From Chitinophagaceae bacterium (GTDB lineage Bacteria; Bacteroidota; Bacteroidia; Chitinophagales; Chitinophagaceae): DNA of 64,000 nt. Where the stretch lies: contig CANFKE010000013.1 in assembly GCA_947447465.1 (NCBI GenBank), positions 1 through 64,000 on the forward strand. The letters run 5' to 3'. The notes under the pieces are model-generated. The model made no database searches and was not told the DNA's origin. It was given only the letters and a program-made list of their open reading frames with translations. Positions within the stretch are counted from its first letter, which is position 1. The number at the start of each line of letters is the position of its first letter. Below, piece by piece: positions 1-7,490 of this stretch. The position numbers were made by a program, and so were the translations under genes.

Positions 1-38
1 AACAGCAATATAAACCACTCTTAACGGAAAAACAGAAA

Positions 39-63
39 ACGCTTTCCCCTTAAGGAAAAGCGT
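39..63 (-). terminator. Rho-independent terminator, minus strand
   Basis: An imperfect inverted repeat (ACGCTTTCC / GGAAAAGCGT, one bulge) is followed, read on the minus strand, by a T-rich stretch (TTTTCTGTTTTT). It lies about 75 bp beyond the rpmH stop and is the likely end of that transcript. Confidence 0.6.
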
Positions 64-136
64 GTTAATATGCTGCTCTCGTTTGAGCCGCTCATATACT
101 TTGAAAGTATTACGAATGGCTGAAAGATTTAATTAA

Positions 137-292
137 TTACTTAAGACGGCTTTCGCTTGATACTGTAAGTTTGTGGCGGCCTTTTGCACGGCGAGATGCC
201 AATACTTTGCGTCCGTTAGCTGATTCCATACGCTTGCGGAAACCATGAACAGATTTACGACGACGGCGGCTTGGTTGATATGTACGTTTCAT
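137..292 (-). CDS. rpmH: 50S ribosomal protein L34
   Basis: The 51-residue protein starts [18 protein letters not shown] and is very rich in Arg and Lys, which is diagnostic of bacterial L34 of the large ribosomal subunit. The family start (MKRT) fixes the initiation codon. Translation on the minus strand gives a full-length protein ending SSESRLK. In many bacteria rpmH is followed by rnpA; here a terminator-like hairpin follows, so the gene appears monocistronic. A textbook Bacteroidota promoter lies just upstream. Confidence 0.97.
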   Translation of the reverse strand: MKRTYQPSRRRRKSVHGFRKRMESANGRKVLASRRAKGRHKLTVSSESRLK

Positions 293-327
293 ACGTTAAT
301 TTTTAATCTTATTTTTAAAAGGGAGTG

Positions 328-359
328 CAAAGGTAAATGTTTATCTGTAAACAGACAAA
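328..359 (-). promoter_or_regulatory. rpmH promoter (Bacteroidota -33/-7)
   Basis: Read on the minus strand, TTTG (356-359) is followed after 20 bp by TACCTTTG (328-335). This matches the Bacteroidota housekeeping consensus TTTG-N(19-21)-TAnnTTTG exactly. The predicted transcript would start about 30 nt before the rpmH ATG. It is the best promoter in the window. Confidence 0.85.
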
Positions 360-517
360 TTTTTCAGGTATAAATTAATACGCCTTAAAAACGGTTGCGA
401 AAATACGTATAAAAAAGGAACATGCTAAAATTGTTGCTGATTATTTAAATGATTTCTTATTTTTACCCAACAAAGTTTGTCATGCTCCAAAGTGTGACTG
501 TAAATTTATATATGCAT

Positions 518-2176
518 ATGATACGTAAACTTATACTTGTCTTCTTACTTTTCATCGGGTTTCAGTCAGTTTCCAATGCGCAACTGCGTGACTCTGTAAG
601 AATATATATACCGCCTTATACCGATACGACTTGTGTAGGTACTCAGCTTAAATTTACAGCAGTACAAAGTGATACTTCGTTTCACCCAGTATCCTATCAT
701 TGGTATGTCAACAATGTATTTACCGGCATCACTCTGGATACCTTCTATACCACCGCACTTAATGACGGAGACAGCGTTTATTGCTGGCTTACGTTCACTA
801 ATAGTTTCGCTCTGGCAGATAGCTCTCGCTCTAATGGTATTACCATTCATCACCTGCCAAGTATCCCGCCAAGAGTATTGACTTCATTGATCGTTGGTAG
901 CAATCCTGATTGTGCAGGTTCTCCACTTACTTTCGAGGCTTATCCTATTTGTGGTGGTATCACTCCAAAGTATCAGTGGTTGGTCAATAATGTAGAATTG
1001 CCGGGTGAAGATAGTATGCGTGTAACACGTGTATTTGGAGGCGCCGATACCGTTACCTGCCGTATGATCTCAGATGCATCTTGCAGATCTTATGATACAG
1101 CTTATTCTATTCCTGTACCTATCATACATATTCATCTTACTGCGGCAATTTCAATAAGTGCTGTATTTGATTCTATTTGTCTCGGTGGCCGTGATACCTT
1201 CCGTTCTGTAGCAACAGGTTTTGGTAACAACATATCTTATCAGTGGTATATACAAGGTGTACCGGTCTTAGGTGCTAACGGATATGATTTCATTACTACT
1301 GCGCTCAATGATAGTGATAGTGTATATGTGGTCCTCACTACTACAGATACCTGTGTTTTGAACCCTGTAGTTACATCCAACGTTATCTATACTAAGGTAA
1401 AGCACGTATTTAATAACTATGCTACCATCGCGCTCACTGCAGGTACCAATCCGGGATGTTTATCAGATCCGGTTACGTTTACTGCTGTCTTCGATTCTTT
1501 TGGTACAGCTCCTTATTATGCATGGTATATCAATGGTACATTGACTTCAGTAGGTGCAAGTACATTGTCGGGTTTGTTTGCTAACACAGATGTAGTAACG
1601 CTGGAAGTAAGACAGACAGATGGCGGCTGTTATGTACACGACACTATCTTGGTGCCGGGCGTGGTAATGGTAAGAGATACTACTCCTGTTGCCCCTATCA
1701 TTACATTGATAGGCGATAACTTATCTACTTACAGTTCAGGAACAATGACCTGGTATTTCAGTACAGTATCAACACCAGGTTCAGGAACTATTATTCCGGG
1801 AGCTACCGATACCTTCTATCATCCTACCGCATTGGGTTATTATTACATAGTAGCCAACAATGTCAACTGTCCGTCATTACAGTCTAATGTGATCTATATC
1901 TCATTATTGGATGTAGCTGATATCAATAGATCTAACGCTAATATCTATCCTAATCCTACTACCGGTATTGTAAGCTTGGATTGGAATAATCTGTTGGTGA
2001 ACATGACCTTGAATGTGTACAATGCACTGGGTCAAAATGTGATCACCAGATCGATCAATAACAATTCACATGCAGATATCGATCTCTCTAAGTTACCTAA
2101 TGGTAACTATTATCTCCAACTAAGAGATGAAAGCGGACAATATAGCAGTCACAAAATTATTCTCGAACATAATTAA
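518..2176 (+). CDS. T9SS type A sorting domain protein with Ig/PKD-like repeats
   Basis: This is a secreted surface protein of about 552 residues. The start at the ATG at 518 is chosen because it begins a normal signal peptide (MIRKLILVFLLF, then a small-residue cleavage site ending SNAQ). An upstream in-frame ATG at 449 would add 23 residues that do not look like a signal. The body has about four Ig/PKD-like segments, each with a Cys pair and the pattern YxWYxNN. The last 80 residues (ANIYPNPTTGIVSLDW...LPNGNYYLQL) form the C-terminal sorting domain recognised by the type IX system. The ligand or function of the repeats is unknown. A strong terminator follows. Confidence 0.85.
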   Translation: MIRKLILVFLLFIGFQSVSNAQLRDSVRIYIPPYTDTTCVGTQLKFTAVQSDTSFHPVSYHWYVNNVFTGITLDTFYTTALNDGDSVYCWLTFTNSFALADSSRSNGITIHHLPSIPPRVLTSLIVGSNPDCAGSPLTFEAYPICGGITPKYQWLVNNVELPGEDSMRVTRVFGGADTVTCRMISDASCRSYDTAYSIPVPIIHIHLTAAISISAVFDSICLGGRDTFRSVATGFGNNISYQWYIQGVPVLGANGYDFITTALNDSDSVYVVLTTTDTCVLNPVVTSNVIYTKVKHVFNNYATIALTAGTNPGCLSDPVTFTAVFDSFGTAPYYAWYINGTLTSVGASTLSGLFANTDVVTLEVRQTDGGCYVHDTILVPGVVMVRDTTPVAPIITLIGDNLSTYSSGTMTWYFSTVSTPGSGTIIPGATDTFYHPTALGYYYIVANNVNCPSLQSNVIYISLLDVADINRSNANIYPNPTTGIVSLDWNNLLVNMTLNVYNALGQNVITRSINNNSHADIDLSKLPNGNYYLQLRDESGQYSSHKIILEHN

Positions 2177-2194
2177 TCGATATAGGAATTATCT

Positions 2195-2226
2195 AAAACG
2201 GCCGACACCAGTGTGTCGGCCGTTTT
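2195..2226 (+). terminator. Strong intrinsic terminator
   Basis: A perfect 14-bp inverted repeat (AAAACGGCCGACAC / GTGTCGGCCGTTTT) with a 4-nt loop is followed by TTTATTT. It ends the T9SS cargo transcript and could act on both strands. Confidence 0.9.
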
Positions 2227-2264
2227 TATTTAAGGCCACATTTCAATAGTGTTGCCCTAATCAC

Positions 2265-2272
2265 TATTTTTG
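2265..2272 (+). promoter_or_regulatory. -7 element of peroxiredoxin gene
   Basis: TATTTTTG matches TAnnTTTG and ends 17 bp before the chosen ATG at 2290. A degenerate TTTC sits 20 bp upstream in place of the -33 TTTG. Confidence 0.55.
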
Positions 2273-2289
2273 TGATCTCAAATCAGTAT

Positions 2290-2763
2290 ATGAACATACA
2301 AATAGGAATGCAGGCGCCGGATTTTACACTGCGCGATAATGAAAAGAATACAGTGACACTTAGCGAACAACGTGGCAAGAACGTATTATTATTGTTCTTC
2401 CCATTGGCTTTTACTAGCGTGTGTACTAAAGAGCTTTGCTCTGTGAGAGACAACCTTGCCATGTATAATCAATTGAATGTACAGGTATATGGTATTTCTG
2501 TTGATTCTCTGTTTACTTTAGATAAGTTCAGGATCGAACAAAATCTGAATTTCCCTTTATTAAGCGATTTCAACAAAACTGTTTCTACCACCTACGGAGC
2601 TATCTATGATAAGTTTGTTTTGGAAATGGAAGGCGTTTCAAAGAGATCAGCATTTATTATTGACAAACAAGGAGTTATACAATATGCTGAGGTTTTGGAA
2701 AATGCAGGAGAAGTGCCTGACTTTGAAGCAATAAAAATATGTTTAGATAGAATTAATTCTTAA
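2290..2763 (+). CDS. Peroxiredoxin, BCP/PrxQ type
   Basis: The protein is a cytoplasmic thiol peroxidase of 157 residues that reduces hydroperoxides. The thioredoxin fold opens with MQAPDFTL. The active-site segment PLAFTSVCTKELC has the peroxidatic Cys at residue 45 and a second Cys at 50, the same pair (C45/C50) used by E. coli BCP, so an atypical 2-Cys mechanism is likely. The ATG at 2290 is preferred over an in-frame GTG at 2272, because that GTG overlaps the predicted -7 promoter element. Flanking genes are unrelated exported proteins. Confidence 0.9.
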   Translation: MNIQIGMQAPDFTLRDNEKNTVTLSEQRGKNVLLLFFPLAFTSVCTKELCSVRDNLAMYNQLNVQVYGISVDSLFTLDKFRIEQNLNFPLLSDFNKTVSTTYGAIYDKFVLEMEGVSKRSAFIIDKQGVIQYAEVLENAGEVPDFEAIKICLDRINS

Positions 2764-2815
2764 TTTTGATTCAATAATTAATATTAAACAATCAAAATAT
2801 TAAACGATCATTATC

Positions 2816-3772
2816 ATGAAGAAAATTTACTTCTTATTGAGTGCATTGGCACTTTCTGCTTCAGTTAACGCTCAGACAGTTACCGGTGGCGACATGGAAG
2901 CATGGCATGTAGGATCTGCCGGTTCTACCTTTCCGAAAGTAGTTCGTGCTCCGAATAATTGGTACGGTGTTGACTCTCTGATCATTGCTGATGGTCAGCT
3001 ATTGGGTAGCCTTGCAGGTATTCCTGATACAGTATGGAAGCAGCAGGTATTTAAAGATTCAGGTGCAAATGCACATGGCGGATCTTATGCTGCTAAGTTG
3101 GTGACAGCCGATCAGGATACTTTAGGTATTTTCCCTGGTTTGCTTACAAATGCCGTGGTAAGTGTAGATCTCACCACATTTGCGGTCACTTTCTCAGGTG
3201 GTCAGGCTACTACATTGCGCACTACTTCTGTAAGTGCTTGGATCAAGTATGCTCCGGCTAACCCATTGGATAGCGCTAATATCCTGGTTCAGACCTATGG
3301 CAATGTTGCAGGTAACCCCGATTCATTGTTGGGTACCGGTATTATTAAGATCGGCGCAACTCCTGCTTTCACTCAGTACACTGCTAATGTTGTTTATCCG
3401 AATCCTGCTTTATACGTTAACAACGTACGTATCACTTTCGCAAGTAGCTCTGATACCGCATTCGTAGGTAGCACTCTTTGGGTTGATGATGTGACTATGA
3501 CCGGCGTAGCTCAGGTTGATGGCGTATCTTCTTTGAGTGCACAGAAGGTAAGCGTTTATCCTAACCCTGCCAGCGATGTACTTTTCCTTGAAGGTGGTGC
3601 AGCAGCAATGGTTTGCAACCTGGTATCTGTAAACGGACAGGTAGTGGCTACCAAGTCTTTCAGCGGAAAGAGTTCAATAGATTTGACTACTTTGCCTTCA
3701 GGTCTTTATTTCTTCACTATTTCTGAAAATGGTGTAGTTACACAAAGAGGTAAGGTGAGCGTTACCAAGTAA
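2816..3772 (+). CDS. T9SS cargo protein with PCMD-like carbohydrate-binding domain
   Basis: The product is 318 residues with a clear signal peptide (MKKIYFLLSALALSASVNAQ). The middle region has the features of the PCMD/choice-of-anchor beta-sandwich found in Bacteroidota: GGDMEAWH near the N-terminus, AHGGSYAAKL, SAWIKYAP, and a WVDDVTM end strand. Such domains are predicted to bind glycans. The C-terminal 75 residues (KVSVYPNPASDVLFLEG...LPSGLYFFTI) are a type A sorting domain for T9SS export and surface anchoring. It is transcribed alone and followed by a strong hairpin. Confidence 0.8.
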   Translation: MKKIYFLLSALALSASVNAQTVTGGDMEAWHVGSAGSTFPKVVRAPNNWYGVDSLIIADGQLLGSLAGIPDTVWKQQVFKDSGANAHGGSYAAKLVTADQDTLGIFPGLLTNAVVSVDLTTFAVTFSGGQATTLRTTSVSAWIKYAPANPLDSANILVQTYGNVAGNPDSLLGTGIIKIGATPAFTQYTANVVYPNPALYVNNVRITFASSSDTAFVGSTLWVDDVTMTGVAQVDGVSSLSAQKVSVYPNPASDVLFLEGGAAAMVCNLVSVNGQVVATKSFSGKSSIDLTTLPSGLYFFTISENGVVTQRGKVSVTK

Positions 3773-3799
3773 TTATTCTCAGTAATATAGATTTTATTA

Positions 3800-3838
3800 A
3801 GCGGGTTGAATGTGTTTACATTCAACCCGCTATTTTTT
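3800..3838 (+). terminator. Intrinsic terminator of PCMD-like gene
   Basis: A perfect 14-bp stem (AGCGGGTTGAATGT / ACATTCAACCCGCT) with loop GTTT is followed by ATTTTTTTAT on the plus strand. Confidence 0.9.
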
Positions 3839-3842
3839 TATG

Positions 3843-3882
3843 CAAAAAAATAGCGGGAATACTATGTGTAGTATTCCCGCTA
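3843..3882 (-). terminator. Intrinsic terminator of comA operon
   Basis: A perfect 14-bp stem (TAGCGGGAATACTA / TAGTATTCCCGCTA) with loop TGTG is followed on the minus strand by seven Ts. It lies back to back with the plus-strand terminator, so the two convergent transcripts have separate hairpins. Confidence 0.9.
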
Positions 3883-3899
3883 AACTATGTTCCGTTCAA

Positions 3900-4661
3900 T
3901 TATTTATTCAAAAACAAGTGGAAAGTATCTCCGCGCAGACCTACACGTGTTGCTTCCAGCGGAATGACTTCATTAGGGGCAATGTTACCGAGATTGACAT
4001 TAGCACCCAATAGCTCCAGGAAGTAAACCTGCTGTGCTTTCTGCGGAGCTTCCCAGATGATGCGCTCATAAGGGATCTGTGTGAGAATTTCCTGAACCAG
4101 TCCTTCTCTTACCTCTCCCGAACCGCGGTAGATACCTACATTACCTGCTTCACGAGCTTCAGCGATAACATAAGATGCACCGGCCTCCAGTTCTGCCTTC
4201 ATCAGTTCTATCCATTTGTATGGAGCCATGATGTGTGTAGCATCTTTAGAGCCTACTTCAGAGTGGACCGTAACATGCTTCGCCAGTTTTTCTATATAGC
4301 CGCATTTTTCAATATGGGGTATGGTAATAGAACCATCAGATACCTCTACATGCTCTAAGCCAAACTCCTTGATCACATTCAGATAGTCATCGAACTGATT
4401 GCGCACTAAAAATGCCTCGAACAATGTACCCCCGAAATATACAGGGATATTGTGCTCACGGTATATAGCTATCTTTTCTTTAAGATTATTGGTGATATAG
4501 CTGGTGCCGAAACCTAGTTTCACGATATCTACATAAGGTGCTGCAACAGAAAGAAAATCTCTTACACCATCCAGTCCCATACCTTTATCCATTACCATTG
4601 TCAGTCCATAGGTGCGCGGACGTTGGGTGCGTTCAGGTATATTGTTCAGCTTAAAATTCAT
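3900..4661 (-). CDS. comA: Phosphosulfolactate synthase (ComA family)
   Basis: This 253-residue TIM-barrel protein belongs to the ComA family, which adds sulfite to phosphoenolpyruvate to give (2R)-phospho-3-sulfolactate, first known from coenzyme M synthesis. Recognisable segments are RTYGLTMVMDKGMGL, IVKLGFGTSYI, VYFGGTLFEAF, VEVSDGSITIP, SEVGSKD and VIAEAREAGNVGIY. Coenzyme M is not expected in Bacteroidota. A role in sulfonate metabolism, such as a route toward cysteate or sulfonolipids, is an inference. It lies 50 nt downstream of a trans-sulfuration-type PLP enzyme on the same strand, suggesting co-transcription and a sulfur context. Confidence 0.88.
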   Translation of the reverse strand: MNFKLNNIPERTQRPRTYGLTMVMDKGMGLDGVRDFLSVAAPYVDIVKLGFGTSYITNNLKEKIAIYREHNIPVYFGGTLFEAFLVRNQFDDYLNVIKEFGLEHVEVSDGSITIPHIEKCGYIEKLAKHVTVHSEVGSKDATHIMAPYKWIELMKAELEAGASYVIAEAREAGNVGIYRGSGEVREGLVQEILTQIPYERIIWEAPQKAQQVYFLELLGANVNLGNIAPNEVIPLEATRVGLRGDTFHLFLNK

Positions 4662-4711
4662 GTGTGTATGTTTTCAATTAAATAATATAGTTAAAACCGT
4701 GCCTTCAGATA

Positions 4712-5866
4712 TTATCCGATGGCCTGTTCCAGATCTTTGATAAGGTCGCTGATATCTTCAATACCTACGCTCAGTCTGATCAATGAGTCAACTAATCCGT
4801 TCTTGATACGCTCTTCACGCGGAATGGATCCGTGTGTCATGCTTGCAGGATGTCCTATCAATGATTCAACACCACCCAATGATTCTGCCAATGCGAACAA
4901 TTGTGTTTTCTTCAGTACAGAAAGTGCAGCATCCATACTGTCATCTTTCAGGGTAAATGAGATCATACCGCCGAAACCACGCATTTGCTTCTTTGCGATA
5001 GCATGGTTAGGATGATCTTCAAAACCTACCCATAATACTTTGCCCACCTTAGGGTGGTTACGCAGGTATTTCGCAACAGCTTCACCATTCTCGCAATGGC
5101 GCTGCATACGTACATGTAGTGTTTTTATACCACGTAATACCAACCAGCAATCGTGAGGGCCGGGCACTGCGCCACAGCTATTCTGTATGAAACGTAGTTT
5201 TTCATCAAGTGCAGCATCTTTTACTATCAATGCACCATGTACCACATCCGAGTGGCCGCCCAGGTACTTGGTAGCAGAGTGCAATACGATGTCTGCTCCC
5301 AGATCCAGCGGGGTTTGCAGATAAGGTGATGCAAAAGTATTGTCGCAGATCAGCAACAGGTTATTGGCCTTGGCTATTTTAGCGCAGGCTTCAATATCAA
5401 TAACGTTCAGTAATGGATTAGTTGGTGTTTCTATCCAGATCATCTTGGTATTTGCATTGATGAAATTGCTCACGTTCTGAGCATTCTGCATATCAATGAA
5501 ATGGAACTTGATGCCATAGTTGGCAAACACCTTGGTCATGATACGGTACGTACCACCATAAAGATCATTAGATACGATTACCTCATCACCTGGTTGCAAC
5601 AGTTTCATCACAGCATCAGTAGCAGCCATACCACTACCAAATGAAAGTCCGTGAGTACCATTCTCTATTGCTGCTAATGCATTTTGCAATACTGTGCGTG
5701 TAGGGTTCTGAGTACGTGCGTATTCATAACCTTTATGATCGCCGGGTGCAGCCTGAACATAGGTAGAGGTCTGGTAGATAGGTGTCATGATAGCTCCTGT
5801 TGTAGGATCAGGAACCACACCTGCGTGTATCAACTTGGTATCTAATTTATAATTATTGTCTGCCAT
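4712..5866 (-). CDS. Cys/Met metabolism PLP-dependent enzyme (cystathionine gamma-synthase/lyase family)
   Basis: This is a 384-residue member of the MetB/MetC/CGL fold-type I family that makes or cleaves C-S bonds around homocysteine and cysteine. It shows the family start (TKLIHAGVVPDPTTGA), the cofactor-contact segment YEYARTQNPTR, the PLP-stacking tyrosine in NDLYGGTYR, DNTFASPYLQ, and the PLP-binding Lys at residue 200 in SATKYLGGHSD. Family members interconvert functions, so synthase, gamma-lyase and sulfhydrylase cannot be told apart by eye. It is the first gene of a minus-strand pair with comA, 50 nt apart. Confidence 0.88.
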   Translation of the reverse strand: MADNNYKLDTKLIHAGVVPDPTTGAIMTPIYQTSTYVQAAPGDHKGYEYARTQNPTRTVLQNALAAIENGTHGLSFGSGMAATDAVMKLLQPGDEVIVSNDLYGGTYRIMTKVFANYGIKFHFIDMQNAQNVSNFINANTKMIWIETPTNPLLNVIDIEACAKIAKANNLLLICDNTFASPYLQTPLDLGADIVLHSATKYLGGHSDVVHGALIVKDAALDEKLRFIQNSCGAVPGPHDCWLVLRGIKTLHVRMQRHCENGEAVAKYLRNHPKVGKVLWVGFEDHPNHAIAKKQMRGFGGMISFTLKDDSMDAALSVLKKTQLFALAESLGGVESLIGHPASMTHGSIPREERIKNGLVDSLIRLSVGIEDISDLIKDLEQAIG

Positions 5867-5887
5867 AAATGTGTGTTATTGCGGTTG

Positions 5888-5895
5888 CAAAGGTA
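5888..5895 (-). promoter_or_regulatory. -7 element of the trans-sulfuration/comA pair
   Basis: TACCTTTG on the minus strand matches TAnnTTTG and lies 21 bp upstream of the ATG. No clear -33 TTTG is seen at the usual distance. Confidence 0.55.
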
Positions 5896-6068
5896 TTGGT
5901 TTGTGTGTTATTAAATAAATGCCCACTGTTAGCGGTTTTGTAAAATACGAATGAATAAGGTCAACTACAAATAGAAGTATTCTTGCATTTAATGGTTGGC
6001 TACTAAAATGCATAAGAAATATATAGTGCATATACTGAACTGTTTGTGCACGAAATGTATATTTGATC

Positions 6069-6836
6069 ATGAATTTCCTACGACCGTTCACTATTGTACT
6101 TTGCATTTTTATTGGCGCATCGTCCCTCCGCGCGCAAAGCCTGATGCCCAACTACTTTATCAATGCAGATATAGGTTATGCCTTTCAGAAGATACCCATG
6201 TTGGGTGTTGAGCATTTTGTCATCAAAAACGATCATGTTCGGAGCTGGCATTTAGATATAGCCTATCAGTTTCATTACAAGGAAAGCTTTGGTATAAAAA
6301 ATAATAAGAATGATTATGTCAGTGTAGGTGTTTACCGCGGACCGGGTATTAAACTGGGGTACACTTTCTATACCAGGTGGGTAGATAGGAAATGGAAAAA
6401 CTATATATCACCTACATTGGGTGTCAAATACCTGCAATACGATAAGCTGCAGGTCAACATTGATCCTAAATATCCCAATCAGGCATTTAGGATACAGGCG
6501 GAAGAGTGTCTGGCTATGGTGCCTCAGTTTTACATCGGGCAGAAGCGTTTTTCTAAACACCTGTGTTTAGACTATTATGTTGGCGCCCAGCTACCGGTCA
6601 AGTTCAGAAATAAGCGGGTATATTATGAACAGAATAATCTTATGGTGGCTAACCCGGATGTGCCGTACAATAGATTTGAGATAGCTATGTTGCCCGATAT
6701 TGTTGTAGGTATAAAACTAGGATTCATCAGCAATAAAAAAATATCCCAAAAAGAAGCCGATGAGCTGAAAGATCAATACAGAAAACGCACACATTACAAA
6801 AGCAATAAGAAAAGATCGGTATTTTTGTTTGAATAA
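6069..6836 (+). CDS. Exported protein, probable outer-membrane beta-barrel
   Basis: This 255-residue protein has a signal peptide (MNFLRPFTIVLCIFIGASSLRAQ). The rest alternates aromatic and hydrophobic strands (YFINADIGYAF, VSVGVYRGPGIKLGYTFY, YISPTLGVKYLQY) like a small outer-membrane barrel, and it ends in F-L-F-E after a Lys/Arg-rich tail. I cannot assign a family. The ATG at 6069 is used because it begins the signal peptide; an in-frame TTG at 6063 adds nothing. It is followed by a small lipoprotein gene 32 nt downstream, so the two may be co-transcribed. Confidence 0.7.
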   Translation: MNFLRPFTIVLCIFIGASSLRAQSLMPNYFINADIGYAFQKIPMLGVEHFVIKNDHVRSWHLDIAYQFHYKESFGIKNNKNDYVSVGVYRGPGIKLGYTFYTRWVDRKWKNYISPTLGVKYLQYDKLQVNIDPKYPNQAFRIQAEECLAMVPQFYIGQKRFSKHLCLDYYVGAQLPVKFRNKRVYYEQNNLMVANPDVPYNRFEIAMLPDIVVGIKLGFISNKKISQKEADELKDQYRKRTHYKSNKKRSVFLFE

Positions 6837-6868
6837 TAGATTGCATACAACTGTTAAGTTCTAAAAAT

Positions 6869-7099
6869 ATGAAGGTAGTCATCAGTAGCATGTTGGTAGC
6901 AGCAGTAATGATATTGGGTGTTTCATGTAGCAAAAAAACTACCGGAAAGGGGCAAACCTGCACATGCAAGGGGGGGATTTCAGGACAAGGTACCACACAG
7001 GTAATGGACAGCCTCAGTCATGCAGAGGCCGAAGCGCGATGCAATAATTATAATGCCATCGTTGGTCCCGATGCCTATTATGATTGCCATCTGGAATAA
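6869..7099 (+). CDS. Small Cys-rich lipoprotein
   Basis: A 76-residue protein with a lipoprotein signal: the hydrophobic stretch VVISSMLVAAVMILGVSC ends at a lipidation Cys (residue 20). The mature part has four more cysteines (31, 33, 58, 73), including a CTC motif, which could form disulfides in the periplasm. The family is not recognised. It follows the barrel-like protein with a 32-nt gap. Confidence 0.7.
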   Translation: MKVVISSMLVAAVMILGVSCSKKTTGKGQTCTCKGGISGQGTTQVMDSLSHAEAEARCNNYNAIVGPDAYYDCHLE

Positions 7100-7218
7100 A
7101 TGTATTTTCACATTACAACTCTTTAGTAAATGAATGCGGCTACGTCATAAATACAAGAGGGCAGTGAGAAAGACGGTTCATTTACAATTTCATTAACGCA
7201 GCATCAACGGCTATTTTC

Positions 7219-7226
7219 TATCTTTG
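7219..7226 (+). promoter_or_regulatory. -7 element of DUF4834 gene
   Basis: TATCTTTG matches TAnnTTTG and ends only 6 bp before the ATG at 7233. The predicted mRNA would be leaderless or nearly so. Confidence 0.5.
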
Positions 7227-7232
7227 TATCAT

Positions 7233-7457
7233 ATGATAATAAGGGTCATCACATGGATAATAGCCGTGTGGGTTATTTATAGCCTGCTGAGCCGTTATGT
7301 CTTTTCTGTTTTTCGTATCAATATGTCCACCAATGAGCAGTTGAAGCAAATGCAGGCGCAACTAAAGGAAATGGATAAGAAAATGAGTAAGAATAATAAT
7401 ACACCTAAGAAGACAAGAAGAGAGGGTGATTATATAGATTACGAGGAGATAAAGTAG
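7233..7457 (+). CDS. Small membrane protein, DUF4834-like
   Basis: A 74-residue protein with one N-terminal transmembrane helix (ITWIIAVWVIYSLLSRYVF), a short coiled-coil-like stretch (NEQLKQMQAQLKEMDKKM), a Lys-rich linker and the C-terminal GDYIDYEEIK tail that marks the Bacteroidota DUF4834 family. The function is unknown. The ATG at 7233 is chosen because an upstream in-frame TTG lies inside the predicted -7 element. The next gene starts 33 nt downstream. Confidence 0.75.
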   Translation: MIIRVITWIIAVWVIYSLLSRYVFSVFRINMSTNEQLKQMQAQLKEMDKKMSKNNNTPKKTRREGDYIDYEEIK

Positions 7458-7490
7458 TTTCTTACCACAACAATATAATCTATCATCACT

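Noticed and set aside
6058..6065. TATATTTG as promoter of the barrel-like gene at 6069
   Set aside because: It ends 3 bp before the ATG, so transcription would start inside the coding sequence; likely chance.
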